From assembly GCF_040958095.1 (NCBI RefSeq), contig NC_091195.1:24339270-24403269 (forward strand): a stretch of 64,000 bases of DNA. The letters run 5' to 3'. Numbering within the stretch: the first letter of the stretch is position 1; each line of letters opens with the position of its first letter. The notes beneath the pieces are model-generated. The model ran no database searches. It was not told the origin of the DNA and saw only the letters and a program-made list of their open reading frames with translations. The stretch is from Procambarus clarkii (lineage: Eukaryota > Arthropoda > Malacostraca > Decapoda > Cambaridae). Made by a program: the position numbers and the translations under genes. Below are positions 48,191-60,868 of this stretch, in pieces.

Positions 48191-49358
48191 GCGCGTCTAG
48201 CTCGAAACCCGCAACATTCATCTCAGAACCATGCCTATTTCACGCAGATTCCTTAATAAACGTAAGAGTTTTATATGTCACAAGAAAGATAGAAATATAA
48301 GCTTCATTCTAAATACCTTAATATTTATTTATATTTATTTATTTATTCGATACGCTAATAAAGCCTAAAATCTTATATGCCTCCAGAAAGACTGAGATAT
48401 GAACATTATTATGATTGCCCCATAGTAGTAGTAGGGATGACACGCCACAGGTGATTTTTTTTTTCAGGTCCAAAATCACGTGTAGCGTGTCGGGGTTTTC
48501 AGGTCCAATATCTCCTGTAGCGTGTCAGGGTTTTCAGGTTCCAATATCCCCTGTAGCGTGTCAGGTTTTTCAGGTAAATTTGGGGAGTCACAGATGTGGA
48601 ATTATGGAATTCTTATGAGAAAAATAATTTCTGAGATTTTAGAAGTTTGTTAAAAGTTCTTGTGATGAAAATAATGTCATACGAGTTTTGTTAAAGTTCT
48701 TATGGGAGAAATTCAAGTCACTGATGTGGAATTATGGAATTCTTATGAGAAAAATAATTTCTGAGATTTTAGAAGTTTGTTAAAGTTCTTATAATGAAAA
48801 TAATAGCATACGAGTTTGTTAAGAGTTCTTATGATGAAAATAATGTCATACGAGTTTGTTAAAGTTCTTATGATGAAAATAATTTCAGAGACTTAGAAGT
48901 TTGTTAAAGTTCTTATGGGATTCTTACTTAGAAACTAGTATATTGCTATATATCTGAATCATTTCACTGTCTCCCGCTCATACCTCACAATCTGTGGCCC
49001 ACCTGTGTTTACTTTAGACCGTCAGCCAGACGCCGCATGCAGGTTACCTCTTATCTTATCTTATCTTATCTTCTCCATAATATCTGGACCGTCCCTCTCT
49101 CTCTCTCTCCTCTTTATATTATTCTCTCTTCCTATTTTTTCTGACATCGTAATGTTTTATTCCTTTTTTCATTAACCAGTCAGTTTTACACAAATCAACC
49201 GAGGCATCTCAATGTAACCTTTATTACTGAAACTGCCTCCGAGACTATCTAAGCTGGCACCAGCTACCTGCCCCAGGCTATCTGCCCGAGGCAATCATCA
49301 CCTGATTACCTGCCCTGTCATCTACCAGTCATTGTCAGTGTTCGCCACCGTAATAATT

Positions 49359-49365
<7 letters not shown>

Positions 49366-49447
<82 letters not shown>

Positions 49448-49796
49448 AAATATGACCGAAAAAGTAAGATTAATAATTCTAACACGAATTTTCTCAATCT
49501 ATTGTACATTATGCTTCACTGTTGGAGGTAAATCAAAAATCAATTCTCCAAAATTCATTTTTATTTCTAGTCTGACGCGACACGGGCGTCAGACTAGACG
49601 CCCGTATCGCGACTTTGCCCATGTCGCGTCAGACTAGAAATAAAAATGAATTTTGGAGAATTGATTTTTGATTTACCTCCAACAGTGAAGCATAATGTAC
49701 GAAAGATTGAGAAAGTTCGTGTTAGAATTATTAATCTTACTTTTTCGGTCATATTTAATAATATATGTCTACAGGAAAGACTGCTACCAAAATATA

Positions 49797-49841
<45 letters not shown>

Positions 49842-49842
49842 T
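49366..49842. mobile_element. Penelope-like palindrome inserted in (TA)n
   Basis: (TA)n (49366-49442) is followed by a minus-strand ORF start, a centre at about 49585-49620 rich in GCGTCAGACTAG/CTAGTCTGACGC, a plus-strand ORF start at 49646 ([45 protein letters not shown]), and (TA)n again to about 49838. The matching place in unit B (53556-53615) has only (TA)n, an empty site. Confidence 0.85.
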
Positions 49843-50107
49843 AGGCATTAATAAAACATATATATTTATTTAGTCATCTAATTTTAGTTTACACAATTTA
49901 TAATAAAGAGTTTAATCCCAGTATTCGCCAATCATTCTCGCTATTAATAAAACAGCCAAACGCTCACTCAGGGGCACACTATTGTTATTACGCTCATTCA
50001 GGGGCCCCCTCAGATCGCCTATGGCCAAAGTCTTTGAGGCCTGCACTTTCAGTCAACATTCAATCTTCATCCTGTTCACAAGGTTCCCCCAGCCTAGTCA
50101 TATCATC

Positions 50108-50545
50108 ATGTCACTGTGTCCCCTGTGCCTGTCTCCTCTCAACAACGAAATCAGGCATGTGTGTCAAACAAAATGCTTAACATGCTTAGGTGAGATGTCC
50201 ATCAACGCTGTCGAAGAATGCAGACTGTACTGTATAGGATGCAACGGGCCTACACCACCGGGACATTTTGACTTAACCTGTACCAGCTGTGGACAACTCT
50301 ATTGTGCAAATCGTAAGCACAGCTTTTTTCGCACAATCAATAAACTTTCAAACAAAATATATATCTGAAACACACATACAGACAGTCAATTTATATATAT
50401 TATTCTTATTTCAGTTCATTGTTCTACTTCCTGCCCGTACTGTCGTTGGTCCGTTAACCAGGAACCTCCCACCGAAGCCAGAAACGTCATTGAACCTCCA
50501 CCCAAACGCCCTCGCATCATAAATAACCATACGTTTTCACAATAA
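50108..50545 (+). CDS. Cysteine-rich zinc-binding protein, two exons, copy A
   Basis: Exon 1 is 50108-50312 and exon 2 is 50415-50545 (GTAAGC donor, TTATTTCAG acceptor, phase 1), giving 111 residues. Cysteines form CPLC, then CQTKCLTC, CRLYCIGC, CTSC and STSCPYC, which suggests several zinc-binding knuckles or a treble-clef/RING-like fold. A basic PPPKRPR near the C-terminus could be a nuclear localisation signal. An in-frame upstream ATG (50021) would add 29 residues but is not kept in copy B, so MSLCPLC is the safer start. A further spliced-looking block lies at 50637-50693. I do not recognise the family; it may be a host gene or transposon cargo. Confidence 0.55.
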
Positions 50546-50636
50546 TTTTCGTAATTTAAAAAGTTAATAATTTTATATTTTAACAAGTGAATAAACAAGT
50601 AATATGTACTCATACAGAAAAATGTTTCCATTACAG

Positions 50637-50693
50637 GAGTTCCTATTCGCGATCAAGAGAATCTCATACGTGGTGGAATCAACATCCCAGCTC
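50637..50693 (+). other. Candidate internal exon, 57 nt
   Basis: The block is bounded by TTTCCATTACAG and GTAAGTAATAAAG, both strong splice signals and both kept in copy B (54441-54497). The length is a multiple of three and two of the three frames are open. In phase 0 it reads EFLFAIKRISYVVESTSQL. Copies A and B differ by two substitutions. A LINE-B fragment begins about 30 bases downstream, so later exons may be displaced. Confidence 0.4.
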
Positions 50694-50724
50694 GTAAGTA
50701 ATAAAGTATTATATGTATAATATA

Positions 50725-51615
50725 CAAGAGAGAATGTGCAGTGACTTAATATCTAACATATTCGGAGATTTGAGTAGGGGTACCGAGTGATGTCTGGGGC
50801 CAGAGTTGGATATTGTCCTAATAGCAGCTTTGTGTTGGGTAATTAGAGGACGTAAATGACTTTGGGTAGTAGAACCCCAAGCACAAATACCATAGTTGAG
50901 GTATGGATAGATGAGGTAGTAATAGAGAGTAACCAGGGTAGGGCGGGGTACATAATATCTGATCTTAGAAAGAATGCCAACAGTTTTTTAAACTTTTTTT
51001 TATATATTTAGAATGTGTCCCTGGAAATTCAGCTTGTGGTCGATGAGAACGCTAAGGAATTTGCCATCTAATTTGTAACAAATTTGGGTATTGTTTATTT
51101 TGAGATTTATCTGATTAGAGGATTTATTGCCAAACAGAATATAAAACGTTTTGTCAATGTTAAGGGTGAGTTTGTTGGCAGTTAGCCAAAGATGGACTTT
51201 CTCTAGCTCAGTATTTACTGTGGCATTTAGAGCAAGGGGCTCAGGACTGGAGTAAATGAAGGTTTTGTCATCAGCAAATAGAATTGGTTTGAGGTGTTGG
51301 GAGGCATTTGGAAGGTCATTAATGTAGATGAGAAAGAGGAGAGGGCCAAGTATGCTGCCCTGAGGAACACCAATGTTGATGGGTAGGGTGGGAGAAATTG
51401 TATTATTCACAGAAACATACTGGAGCCTGTCAGTAAGATAAGATTTGAGGTATTGCAGGGAGTGTCCTCTGACTCCATAATGATGTAATTTAAGAAGAAG
51501 GTTTTGGTGGTTGACAGTGTCAAAAGCCTTACGCAGGTCCACAAAACACCCAACAGGAAACTCCTTTTTATCAAGAGCTGCGTGAATTAAGTTAATCATA
51601 CTAATAAGTGCATAT
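50725..51615 (-). pseudogene. LINE-B RT fragment lacking its 3' end
   Basis: The minus strand reads ISMINLIHAALDKKEFPVGC, DLRKAFDTVNHQNLLLKLHH, IGVPQGSILGPLLFLIYIND, FADDKTFIYSS (a Lys in place of the usual Thr after DD), SKIRYYVPRP and LHILSCVLYI, then stops. Both the 5' and 3' ends of the element are missing, which ordinary target-primed insertion does not explain. The same fragment with the same ends is in unit B. Confidence 0.85.
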
Positions 51616-52084
51616 GTTGAATATGAATTAGTAAATATGTGATATATTCCCAATTACTTTTTTTCCAAGGCCCAAACTCTTCCTCACGTACCAATCAACA
51701 TCTCACAGTACCCGTCCGTCAACCTAGATAGCAGAATAGACGTGATTGGTTCAATTATAAGGAAAAATTGTAGTTTTCAGGTCCCACATGGGTTGTGAAA
51801 TTTACCTACTATTGTCCATGCTCTTAGAATATTACAGATCAGCTACTTCCTATTGAAGGCTCGTAGTTTTGTTTTGAGAAATATTAGTTGTTCTTAGTAA
51901 ATTATAATAAGCACTAAAAATTATTACATAGAATAACAGTCCTTCACCAATCAACATTATATACCATAGTTTGTGCTTTACAAATCTTTAAAGGATGTTT
52001 TGTAGGAACGCTAACAGAAAACGATGTTCCATTGGAATGTCTATGGGGTAAACTACTGCAAACAGGATGGTATTGTGACTACTA

Positions 52085-52390
52085 TTTTCCGACTATTGGA
52101 TGGGTATATTGTCCACTACCACCTGTTAGGTAGGTAAGGGGTCCAATGCCACCCACAGGATGGGTATGAGGGTCACATCCACCCACAAGATGAGTATGGG
52201 GATCACATCCACCCACAGGAAGGGTATGGGGTCCAATACCACCCACAGGATAAGTATGGCGTCCACTACAACCCACAGGATGGGTATGGGGCTCCAACCA
52301 CCCATAAAATGGGTTTGGGGCTCCAACCACCCATAGAATGGGTATGGGGTCCAATAACACACACTGGATGTGTATGGCGTCCATTGCCGC
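52085..52390. repeat. 30-bp minisatellite, unit B
   Basis: About ten units with the same orientation and unit order as in A, with minor substitutions. Confidence 0.9.
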
Positions 52391-53552
52391 GCGTCTAGCT
52401 CGAAACCCACAATTAACATTCATCTCAGAACCATGCCTATTTCACGCAGATTCCTTAATAAACGTAAGAGTTTTATATGTCACAAGAAAGATAGAAATAT
52501 AAGCTTCATTCTAAATACCTTAATATTTATTTATATTGATTTATTTATTAGATACGCTAATAAAGCCTAAAATCTTATATGCTCCCAGAAAGACCGAGAT
52601 ATGAACATTATTATGATTGCACCATAGTAGTAGTAGGGATGACACGCCACAGGTGATTTTTTTTTTTTCAGGTCCAAAATCACGTGTAGCGTGTCGGGGT
52701 TTTCAGGTCCAATATCTCCTGTAGCGTGTCAGGGTTTTCAGGTTCCAATATCCCCTGTAGCGTGTCAGGTTTTTCAGGTAAATTTGGGGAGTCACAGATG
52801 TGGAATTATGGAATTCTTATGAGAAAAATAATTTCAGAGATTTTAGAAGTTTGTTAAAAGTTCTTGTGATGAAAATAATGTCATACGAGTTTTGTTAAAG
52901 TTCTTATGGGAGAAATTCAAGTCACTGATGTGGAATTATGGAATTCTAATGAGAAAAATAATTTCCGAGATTTTAGAAGTTTGTTAAAGTTCTTATAATT
53001 AAAATAATATCATACGAGTTTGTTAAGAGTTCTTATGATGAAAACAATGTCATACGAGTTTGTTAAAGTTCTTATGATGAAAATAATTTCTGAGACTTAG
53101 ATGTTTGTTTAAGTTCTTATGGGATTCTTACTTAGAAACTAGTATATTGCTATATATCTGAATCATTTCACTGTCTCCCGCTCATACCTCACAATCTGTG
53201 GCCCACCTGTGTTTACTTTAGACCGTCAGCCAGACGCCACATGCAGGTTACCTCTTATCTTATCTTATCTTCTCCATAATATCTGGACCGTCCCTCTCTC
53301 TCTCTCTCCTCTTCATATTATTCTCTCTTCCTATTTTTCTGACATCATAATGTTTTATTCCTTTTTCATTAACCAGTCAGTTTTACACAAATCAACCGAG
53401 GCATCTCAATGTAACCATTATTACTGAAACTGCCTCCGAGACTATCTAAGCTGGCACCAGCTACTTGCCCCAGGCTATCTGCCCGAGGCAATCATCACCT
53501 GATTACCTGCCCTGTCATCTACCAGTCATTGTCAGCGTTCGCCACTGTAATA

Positions 53553-53555
<3 letters not shown>

Positions 53556-53615
<60 letters not shown>
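53556..53615. repeat. (TA)n tract without insert
   Basis: About 60 bases of AT repeat between GCCACTGTAATAATTT and ACATTAGGCGTTAATAAAAC. In unit A the same flanks enclose the Penelope palindrome. Confidence 0.9.
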
Positions 53616-53618
<3 letters not shown>

Positions 53619-53895
53619 TAGGCGTTAATAAAACATATTTATTTATTTATAATTTATTTAGTCATCTAATTTTAGTTTACACAATTTATAATAAAGAGTT
53701 TAATCTCAGTATTTGCCAATCATTCTCGCTATTAATAAAACAGCCAAACGCTCACTCAGGGGCACACTATTGTTATTACACTCATTCAGGGGCCCCCTCA
53801 GATCGCCTAAGGCCAAAGTCTTAGAGGCCTGCACTTTCAGTCAACATTCAATCTTCATCCTGTTCACAAGGTTCCCCCAGCCTAGTCATATCATC

Positions 53896-54349
53896 ATGTC
53901 ACTGTGTCCCCTGTGCCTGTCTCCTCTCAACAACGAAATCAGGCATGTGTGTCAAACAAAATGCTTAACATGCTTAGGTGAGATGTCCATCAACGCTCTT
54001 CAAGAATGCAGACTGTACTGTATAGGATGCAACGGGCCTACACCACCGGGACATTTTGACGTAACCTGTACCAGCTGTGGACAACTCTATTGTGCAAATC
54101 GTAAGTACAGCTTTTTTCGCACAATTAATAAACTTTCAAAGAAAATATATGTCTGAAACACACATACATACATACATACATACAGACAGTCAATTTATAT
54201 ATATTATTCTTATTTCAGTTCATGGTTCTACTTCCTGCCCGTACTGTCGTTGGTCCGTTAACCAGGAACCTCCCACCGAAGCCAGAAACGTCATTGAACC
54301 TCCACCCAAACGCCCTCGCATCATAAATAACCATACGTTTTCACAATAA
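53896..54349 (+). CDS. Cysteine-rich zinc-binding protein, two exons, copy B
   Basis: Exon 1 is 53896-54100 and exon 2 is 54219-54349, with the same splice sites and phase as copy A and 111 residues. Differences from A are few (INALQEC for INAVEEC, HFDVTC for HFDLTC, LHGSTSC for LHCSTSC). All frames and splice signals are preserved. One cysteine of A is Gly here, so that Cys is not essential. The intron has gained a short (CATA)n repeat. The upstream ATG of A is AAG here. The next exon-like block is at 54441-54497. Confidence 0.55.
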
Positions 54350-54532
54350 TTTTCGTAATTTAAAAAGTTAATAATTTTATATTTTAACAAGTGTATAAAC
54401 AAGTAATATGTACTCATACAGAAAAATGTTTCCATTACAGGAGTTCCTATTCGTGATCAAGAGAATCTCATACGTGGTGGAATCAACATCTCAGCTCGTA
54501 AGTAATAAAGTATTATATGTATAATACACAAG

Positions 54533-55420
54533 AGAGAATGTGCAGTGACTTAATATCTAACATATTCAGAGATTTGAGTATTGGTACCGAGTGATGTCTG
54601 GGGCCAGAGTTGGATATTGTCCTAATAGCAGCTTTGTGTTGGGTAATTAGAGGACATAAATGATTTTGGGTAGTAGAACCCCAAGCACAAATACCATAGT
54701 TGAGGTATGGATAGATGAGGGAGTAATAGAGAGTAACCAGGGCAGGGCGGGGTACATAATATCTGATCTTAGAAAGAATGCCAACAGTTTTTAAAACTTT
54801 TTTATATATATTTAGAATGTGTCCCTGGAAATTCAGCTTATGGTCGATGAGAACGCCAAGGAATTTGCCATCTAATTTGTAATAAATTTGGGTATTGTTT
54901 ATTTTGAGATTTATCTGATTAGAGGATTTATTGCCAAACAGAATATAAAACGTTTTGTCAATGTTAAGGGTGAGTTTGTTGGCAGTTAGCCAAAGATGGA
55001 CTTTCTCTAGCTCAGTATTTACTGTGGCATTTAGAGCAAGGGGCTCAGGACTGGAGTAAATGAAGGTTTTGTCATCAGCAAATAGAATTGGTTTGAGGTG
55101 TTGGGAGGCATTTGGAAGGTCATTAATGTAGATGAGAAAGAGGAGAGGGCCAAGTATGCTGCCCTGAGGAACACCAATGTTGATGGGTAGGGTGGGAGAA
55201 ATTGTATTATTCACAGAAACATACTGGAGCCTGCCAGTAAGATAAGATTTGAGGTATTGCAGGGAGTGTCCTCTGACTCCATAATGATGTAATTTAAGAA
55301 GAAGGTTTTGGTGGTTGACAGTGTCAAAAGCCTTATGCAGGTCCACAAAACACCCAACAGGAAACTCCTTTTTATCAAGAGCTGCGTGAATTAAGTTAAT
55401 CATACTAATAAGTGCATATG
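54533..55420 (-). pseudogene. LINE-B RT fragment, unit B copy
   Basis: The open frame 55457-54513 (314 codons) spans DLHKAFDTVNHQ, VPQGSILGPLLF, FADDKTFIYSS, KLNFQGHILNIYKKVLKTVG and VPRPALVTLYYSLIYPYLNY. It has the same internal end points as the fragment at 50725-51615, showing that it was duplicated with the array unit. Confidence 0.85.
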
Positions 55421-56014
55421 TTGAATATGAATTAGTAAATATGTGATATATTCCCAATTACTTTTTTTCCAAGGCCCAAACTCTTCCTCACGTACCAATC
55501 TACATCTCACAGTACCCGTCCGTCAACCTAGATAGCAGAATAGACGTGATTGGTTCAATTATAAGGAAAAATTGTAGTTTTCAGGTCCTACATGGGTTGC
55601 GAAATTTACCTACTATTGTCCATGCTCTTAGAATATTACAGATCAGCTACTTCCTATTGAAGGCTCGTAGTTTTGTTTTGAGAAATATTAGTTGTTCTTA
55701 GTAAATTATAATAAGCACTAAAAATTATTACATAGAATAACAGTCCTTCACCAATCAACATTATATACCATAGTTTGTGCTTTACAAATCTTTAAAGGAT
55801 GTTTTGTAGGAACGCTAACAGAAAACAATGTTCCGTTGGAATGTCTATGGGGTAAACTACTGCAAACAGGATGGTATTGTGACTACTATTTTCCGACTAT
55901 TGGATGGGTATATTGTCCACTACCACCTGTTAGGTAGGTAAGGGGTCCAATGCCACCCACAGGATGGGTATGAGGGTCACATCCACCCACAAGATGAGTA
56001 TGGGGATCACATCC
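55268..56014. repeat. Tandem array unit C, partial
   Basis: It follows unit B sequence from the LINE-B start through the spacer to the fourth minisatellite repeat (55885-56014). It breaks at GGGGATCACATCC, where B continues ACCCACAGG and C continues CAGCAAACACAGAACG. The break is the proposed left end of the CACTA-like transposon. Confidence 0.85.
55474..55701 (+). other. 75-codon open block after a splice acceptor
   Basis: Following TTTTTTTCCAAG the frame reads AQTLPHVPIYISQYPSVNLD, SRIDVIGSIIRKNCSFQVLH and continues to a stop at 55699. Units A and B carry TGA where C has CGA after HGL, and A has an extra one-base shift. It may be an exon that decayed in A and B, in phase 0 with the 57-nt block upstream. 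No homologue is recognised. Confidence 0.3.
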
Positions 56015-56789
56015 CAGCAAACACAGAACGTTTGTGGACGTTTTTAAATGGTCCCACAAAGGTAATACTGTAACTTTTGACATAAATACGTATATCTGAC
56101 GTTCTTAAAACCAAAGGATATAACTAAAAACATATATTCTTGAGACACAATTTTTTAAGATTTATGTAAAAATTTTAAAATAATAGTAAATGCTATGGAA
56201 TTATAATGTTTTCATGCTTTATATTTAAGAATAAATAATTTTCAGTCAACATTTAGTTTTTTTTGTTTACTTTCTGTAAAGCTATCCAATTTACGTTCTT
56301 ATAACATAAATATAACATTTATATGACGTCAGTATAACGTTATTTACACGACATCATTACGTTATTATGATGTTATATTAACGTATAATTCCTGTGTGAA
56401 AACCAGAATATATATTGAACTTTATGTTTTAAACCTTGTAAAGTTTTCATAAAACTTTGAATAAGACGGTAAGCATGCTTTACTTATGAAAATATACAAA
56501 CAAATCAACAAAAACATTTTAACATAAAAACATGAACAACATGAATAAAAACATGAATGAATTTGTAAAGAATTTTTTAATTTCAGTTAAACTAAATACA
56601 AACTTAATATGTTTTGCTAACACAAAAATATATTCCCGAGGTATTGTAATTGCAAATAAATATTTAATACAATTATTTGTATCATTTTTTTTATTTTAGA
56701 TTTCCGTATTGCTTGATAATATATAATAGCGTTTACATAATGCTAGCGCTGGACATTCTTTAGGCTCGTTGCATGTTGTGGTAGTCGCC
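56015..56789 (+). mobile_element. Putative left end of the CACTA-like transposon
   Basis: The sequence starts CAGCAAACACAGAACGTTTG at the point where array unit C is broken. The next 400 bases are AT-rich with recurring ACGTT, TAACGTTA and GACGT motifs (for example at 56331-56342), in the manner of subterminal repeats. The partner end would lie beyond 64000, so this is inferred from context only. Confidence 0.45.
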
Positions 56790-56864
56790 GCCATTTTAAA
56801 ACCGTGTCGAGAGGGACTGCTGTTGGCTTATCCACAAAATCCTGCTGCATCTTCAATAGTTAAG
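56790..56864 (+). promoter_or_regulatory. Promoter and 5' UTR exon of the transposase gene
   Basis: GCCGCCATTTTAAAACC (near 56788), a YY1-like start-site motif, opens a short GC-richer stretch that ends TTAAG before GTAACT, a good donor at 56865. The transposase ATG at 59149 follows CTTTCTCCTTCAG-A, a strong acceptor, so a 2.28-kb first intron would contain the minisatellite and LINE scraps. Confidence 0.5.
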
Positions 56865-56929
56865 GTAACTGTTTTCTTTTATTTGCTCTTAGACATGTGT
56901 AGTATATATATAAGCTTGTGGTGGTAGGC

Positions 56930-58408
<1,479 letters not shown>

Positions 58409-58499
58409 GAATATCAGAGGTCCCAGGACATTGGACCCAGGACAATTATTGTGCATGTGTAGTATGTATATTTATGTAGTATATTTGGCATATTTTTTG

Positions 58500-58815
58500 G
58501 CATTTAGTTAATGCCAGTTAGTGGCATGTCTCTGCACCGTTTCCAGTTTGTTGATATGCTTCTTAAGATATGGGCACTATACAACTGCTGCATACTCCAA
58601 CTTTGGTCTAACAAAAATTGTGAACAATTTCAAAATTTCTGTTGAAGAAATCCTGTTTCCTAGTTCTGCATCTGTTTTGGTATAACACCTCCTTTTTTTC
58701 ACACCTCTATTTTTTACATTCATCAATGTTTCGGTACGTGCAATAGTATGTATTGTTTCATTGCAGATAACAGCATTTAAATTTTGTTTGTTTCTTAGAC
58801 TTAGACTCGTACTAC
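58500..58815 (-). mobile_element. LINE-C and CR1 scraps
   Basis: 58519-58630 is antisense LINE-C (KLETVQRHATK and PYLKKHINK equivalents). 58630-58690 continues with LINE-C ORF2 linker words (ATTTCTGTTGAAGAAATCC). 58700-58810 resembles the CR1 endonuclease region at 2265-2385. All lie in the proposed first intron. Confidence 0.6.
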
Positions 58816-59147
58816 CAAGTTGCTGTTGGCAACTGGATAATTTTTTTATGAAGTCATTTGTTATTTTTTCCCCTATAGTAATTTATGCTTTTGATCTCAA
58901 TTAGTTTTATATCCTAGCTTTTTAATTTTTTCCCCTTATATATTGCCATCTTATCTGTCTGCTTTACATGGCTTAAGCAGAGTCATGTCTGCTTAAGCCT
59001 TTGTTATTTTACTAATTTACCTGTTTTAATTATTATTTGTTTTCAAAGTTTAGTTTACCCCATTTTATTTGCTTTTTGCAGTACAGTACTTTACTAATAA
59101 TCTTGTAATAGTAATTGGTAATGTAGCACTTGGCCTTTCTCCTTCAG

Positions 59148-60858
59148 AATGTATGCACACATTATAGAAAAAAGAAGAGAATACCACACAAGATGGCAGC
59201 GTATGTCACGGGCCAAAAAGCGACGCCTAAAAGAACAGGCGTCCCAGCGTGGCAAAAATGAAAATAGTGATGAGGTTGAGATTCAGTTGTTGAATCAGGA
59301 TCCTTTGGCCAATGTTACAACAAACAGCATAGACGATGACCATGCTGCTTTGTCATCTAATTCAGAACCTAATATTGGTTGTGGAGCCAATGAAGATGCA
59401 TCCTCTCTGGAAAGTCAGAGAGAGAGAGATTGGACTTGGGACATGATTGATGAGCATGACCCAATATCATCAGAGTCAGAGAGCAGTGGTGATGAGGATG
59501 ATAAATCATTATCAGATGTATTGTTAGTATGGGTTAATAAATATGGCATAACACACAATGCCATTGATAATTTATTAAAAAAATTGAGAAAACAGGGACA
59601 TGCTGACTTGCCAAAAACAGCTCGTTCGTTACTGAATACAGTTAAACATATACCTACTGAGACTAAATCAGGCATGATGTATATCTACTTGGGGTTAGAG
59701 GAGGAAATGTTGAAAACTTTAAGGCTGTATCCTAAATCAACAATAAGAGATTTGGCAGAAATATCTTTAATTTGCAACATTGATGGTTTGCCAATATTTA
59801 GAAGTAAAAATGAAAGTTTATGGCCTGTTCTTTGTGCTATCAATAATGTCAAACCTATAAGAGTTTTCCCAGTAGTCCTCACATACGGAAGCTCTAAACC
59901 TAGTGATTTAGATTTTTTAAATGAATTCATTCAGGATTTGAAAAAAATTATGCACTATGGATTTAAAAATGATGACAAAACATTGCCAGTAAAACTAAAA
60001 GGAGTCATATGTGATGCCCCAGCAAAAGCAATGGTGAAGGCAATCAAACTCCACTCTGGCTACTTTGGGTGTGATAGATGTACCCAAGAGGGTGTTTGGA
60101 ATGGAAGAATGACTTATCAACAAGTGAAAAATTTACAACTCATAACAGATGAAGATTTTCGTAATCAATCTAATTCTCAACATCACCATGGTAGATCACC
60201 ATTCTGTGACTTAAATATAAATATGGTGAGTACTTTTCCCATAGACTATATGCATCAGATATGTCTTGGGGTTATGAAAAGGTTACTTCTTGCCTGGATA
60301 CGAAATAAAAACGTAAAATTATGTGCTCGCCAAGTTGATGAAATTAGTCAGCGTCTAATTCAACTAACACAATTTGTGCCTATGCACTTTGCACGTAAAC
60401 CTCGAAGTCTTTCAGAGGTTGATAGATGGAAAGCGACTGAATACAGGCAACTCCTTCTCTACACCGGTAAGATTGTACTGAAGGGAATCTTACCCAAAGA
60501 ATTGTATGACCATTTCCTGACTCTGAGTGTAGCCATTTCTATTCTTGTATCACCTAAATTGATTCAGTTAAATTTCAGCCAATATGCACATGATCTTTTG
60601 CTGTACTTTGTGTTAAAGGCTCGTGAGCTGTATGGTAAGGATTTTTTAGTGTACAATGTACATTGCCTAACACACATATCCTCTGATGCCAAAGAGTTTG
60701 GTAGTTTGGACAGATGTTCAGCATTTCCATTTGAAAATTACCTGCAGCAGGTTAAGAATATGGTTCGATCAAGTAAAAACCCTCTTGTTCAAATTGCAAA
60801 GAGGCTGAAAGAGATGCAGCATGCTCAAAAGGATTTATACACCAAATACAGAACATAA
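59148..60858 (+). CDS. EnSpm/CACTA-like (Tnp2-type) transposase
   Basis: A 569-codon frame starts at the first ATG after a strong splice acceptor. The N-terminus is basic (RREYHTRWQRMSRAKKRRLK) and is followed by an acidic Ser/Glu region (to about residue 125). The transposase core follows: NIDGLPIFRSKNESLWPVLC (Asp about 213), GVICDAPAKAMVKAIKLHSG with FGCDRC (Asp about 288, Cys pair), FPIDYMHQICLGVMKRLLLA (about 365) and NVHCLTHISSDAKEFGSLDR with AFPFENYLQQVK (Glu about 529). This is the usual layout of animal EnSpm/CACTA-type transposases. The frame ends in KDLYTKYRT, and a C-terminal segment continues in another frame, so this copy may carry one frameshift. Confidence 0.8.
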
Positions 60859-60868
60859 AATATATACC

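Larger units (their letters stand above)
47262..51466. repeat. Tandem array unit A (3.8-kb period)
   Basis: Order in the unit: LINE-B scrap (minus), a spacer with a coding-like block, the 30-bp minisatellite, a possible mini-exon starting MPISRRFLNK (ATG 48231, donor after 48261), a 34-bp repeat with CCTGTAGCGTGTCAGGG (about 48468-48572), a GTTAAAGTTCTTATGATGAA-type degenerate repeat (48600-48920), (TA)n with the Penelope palindrome, the cysteine-rich gene, and LINE-B. Unit A exceeds unit B by about 400 bases, mostly the Penelope insert. Confidence 0.85.
51467..55267. repeat. Tandem array unit B
   Basis: Repeats the order of unit A at a constant offset of about 4200 bases before the Penelope site and about 3790 after it. 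It contains the minisatellite (52085-52390), the mini-exon (ATG 52433), the 34-bp repeat, plain (TA)n at 53556-53615, the cysteine-rich gene and the LINE-B fragment. Confidence 0.85.

Noticed and set aside
49982-50368. Unspliced 128-codon reading of the cysteine-rich gene
   Set aside because: Upstream codons depend on an ATG absent in copy B, and the end runs into an intron with a strong GTAAGC donor. The spliced model preserves more cysteines and a proper stop in both copies.
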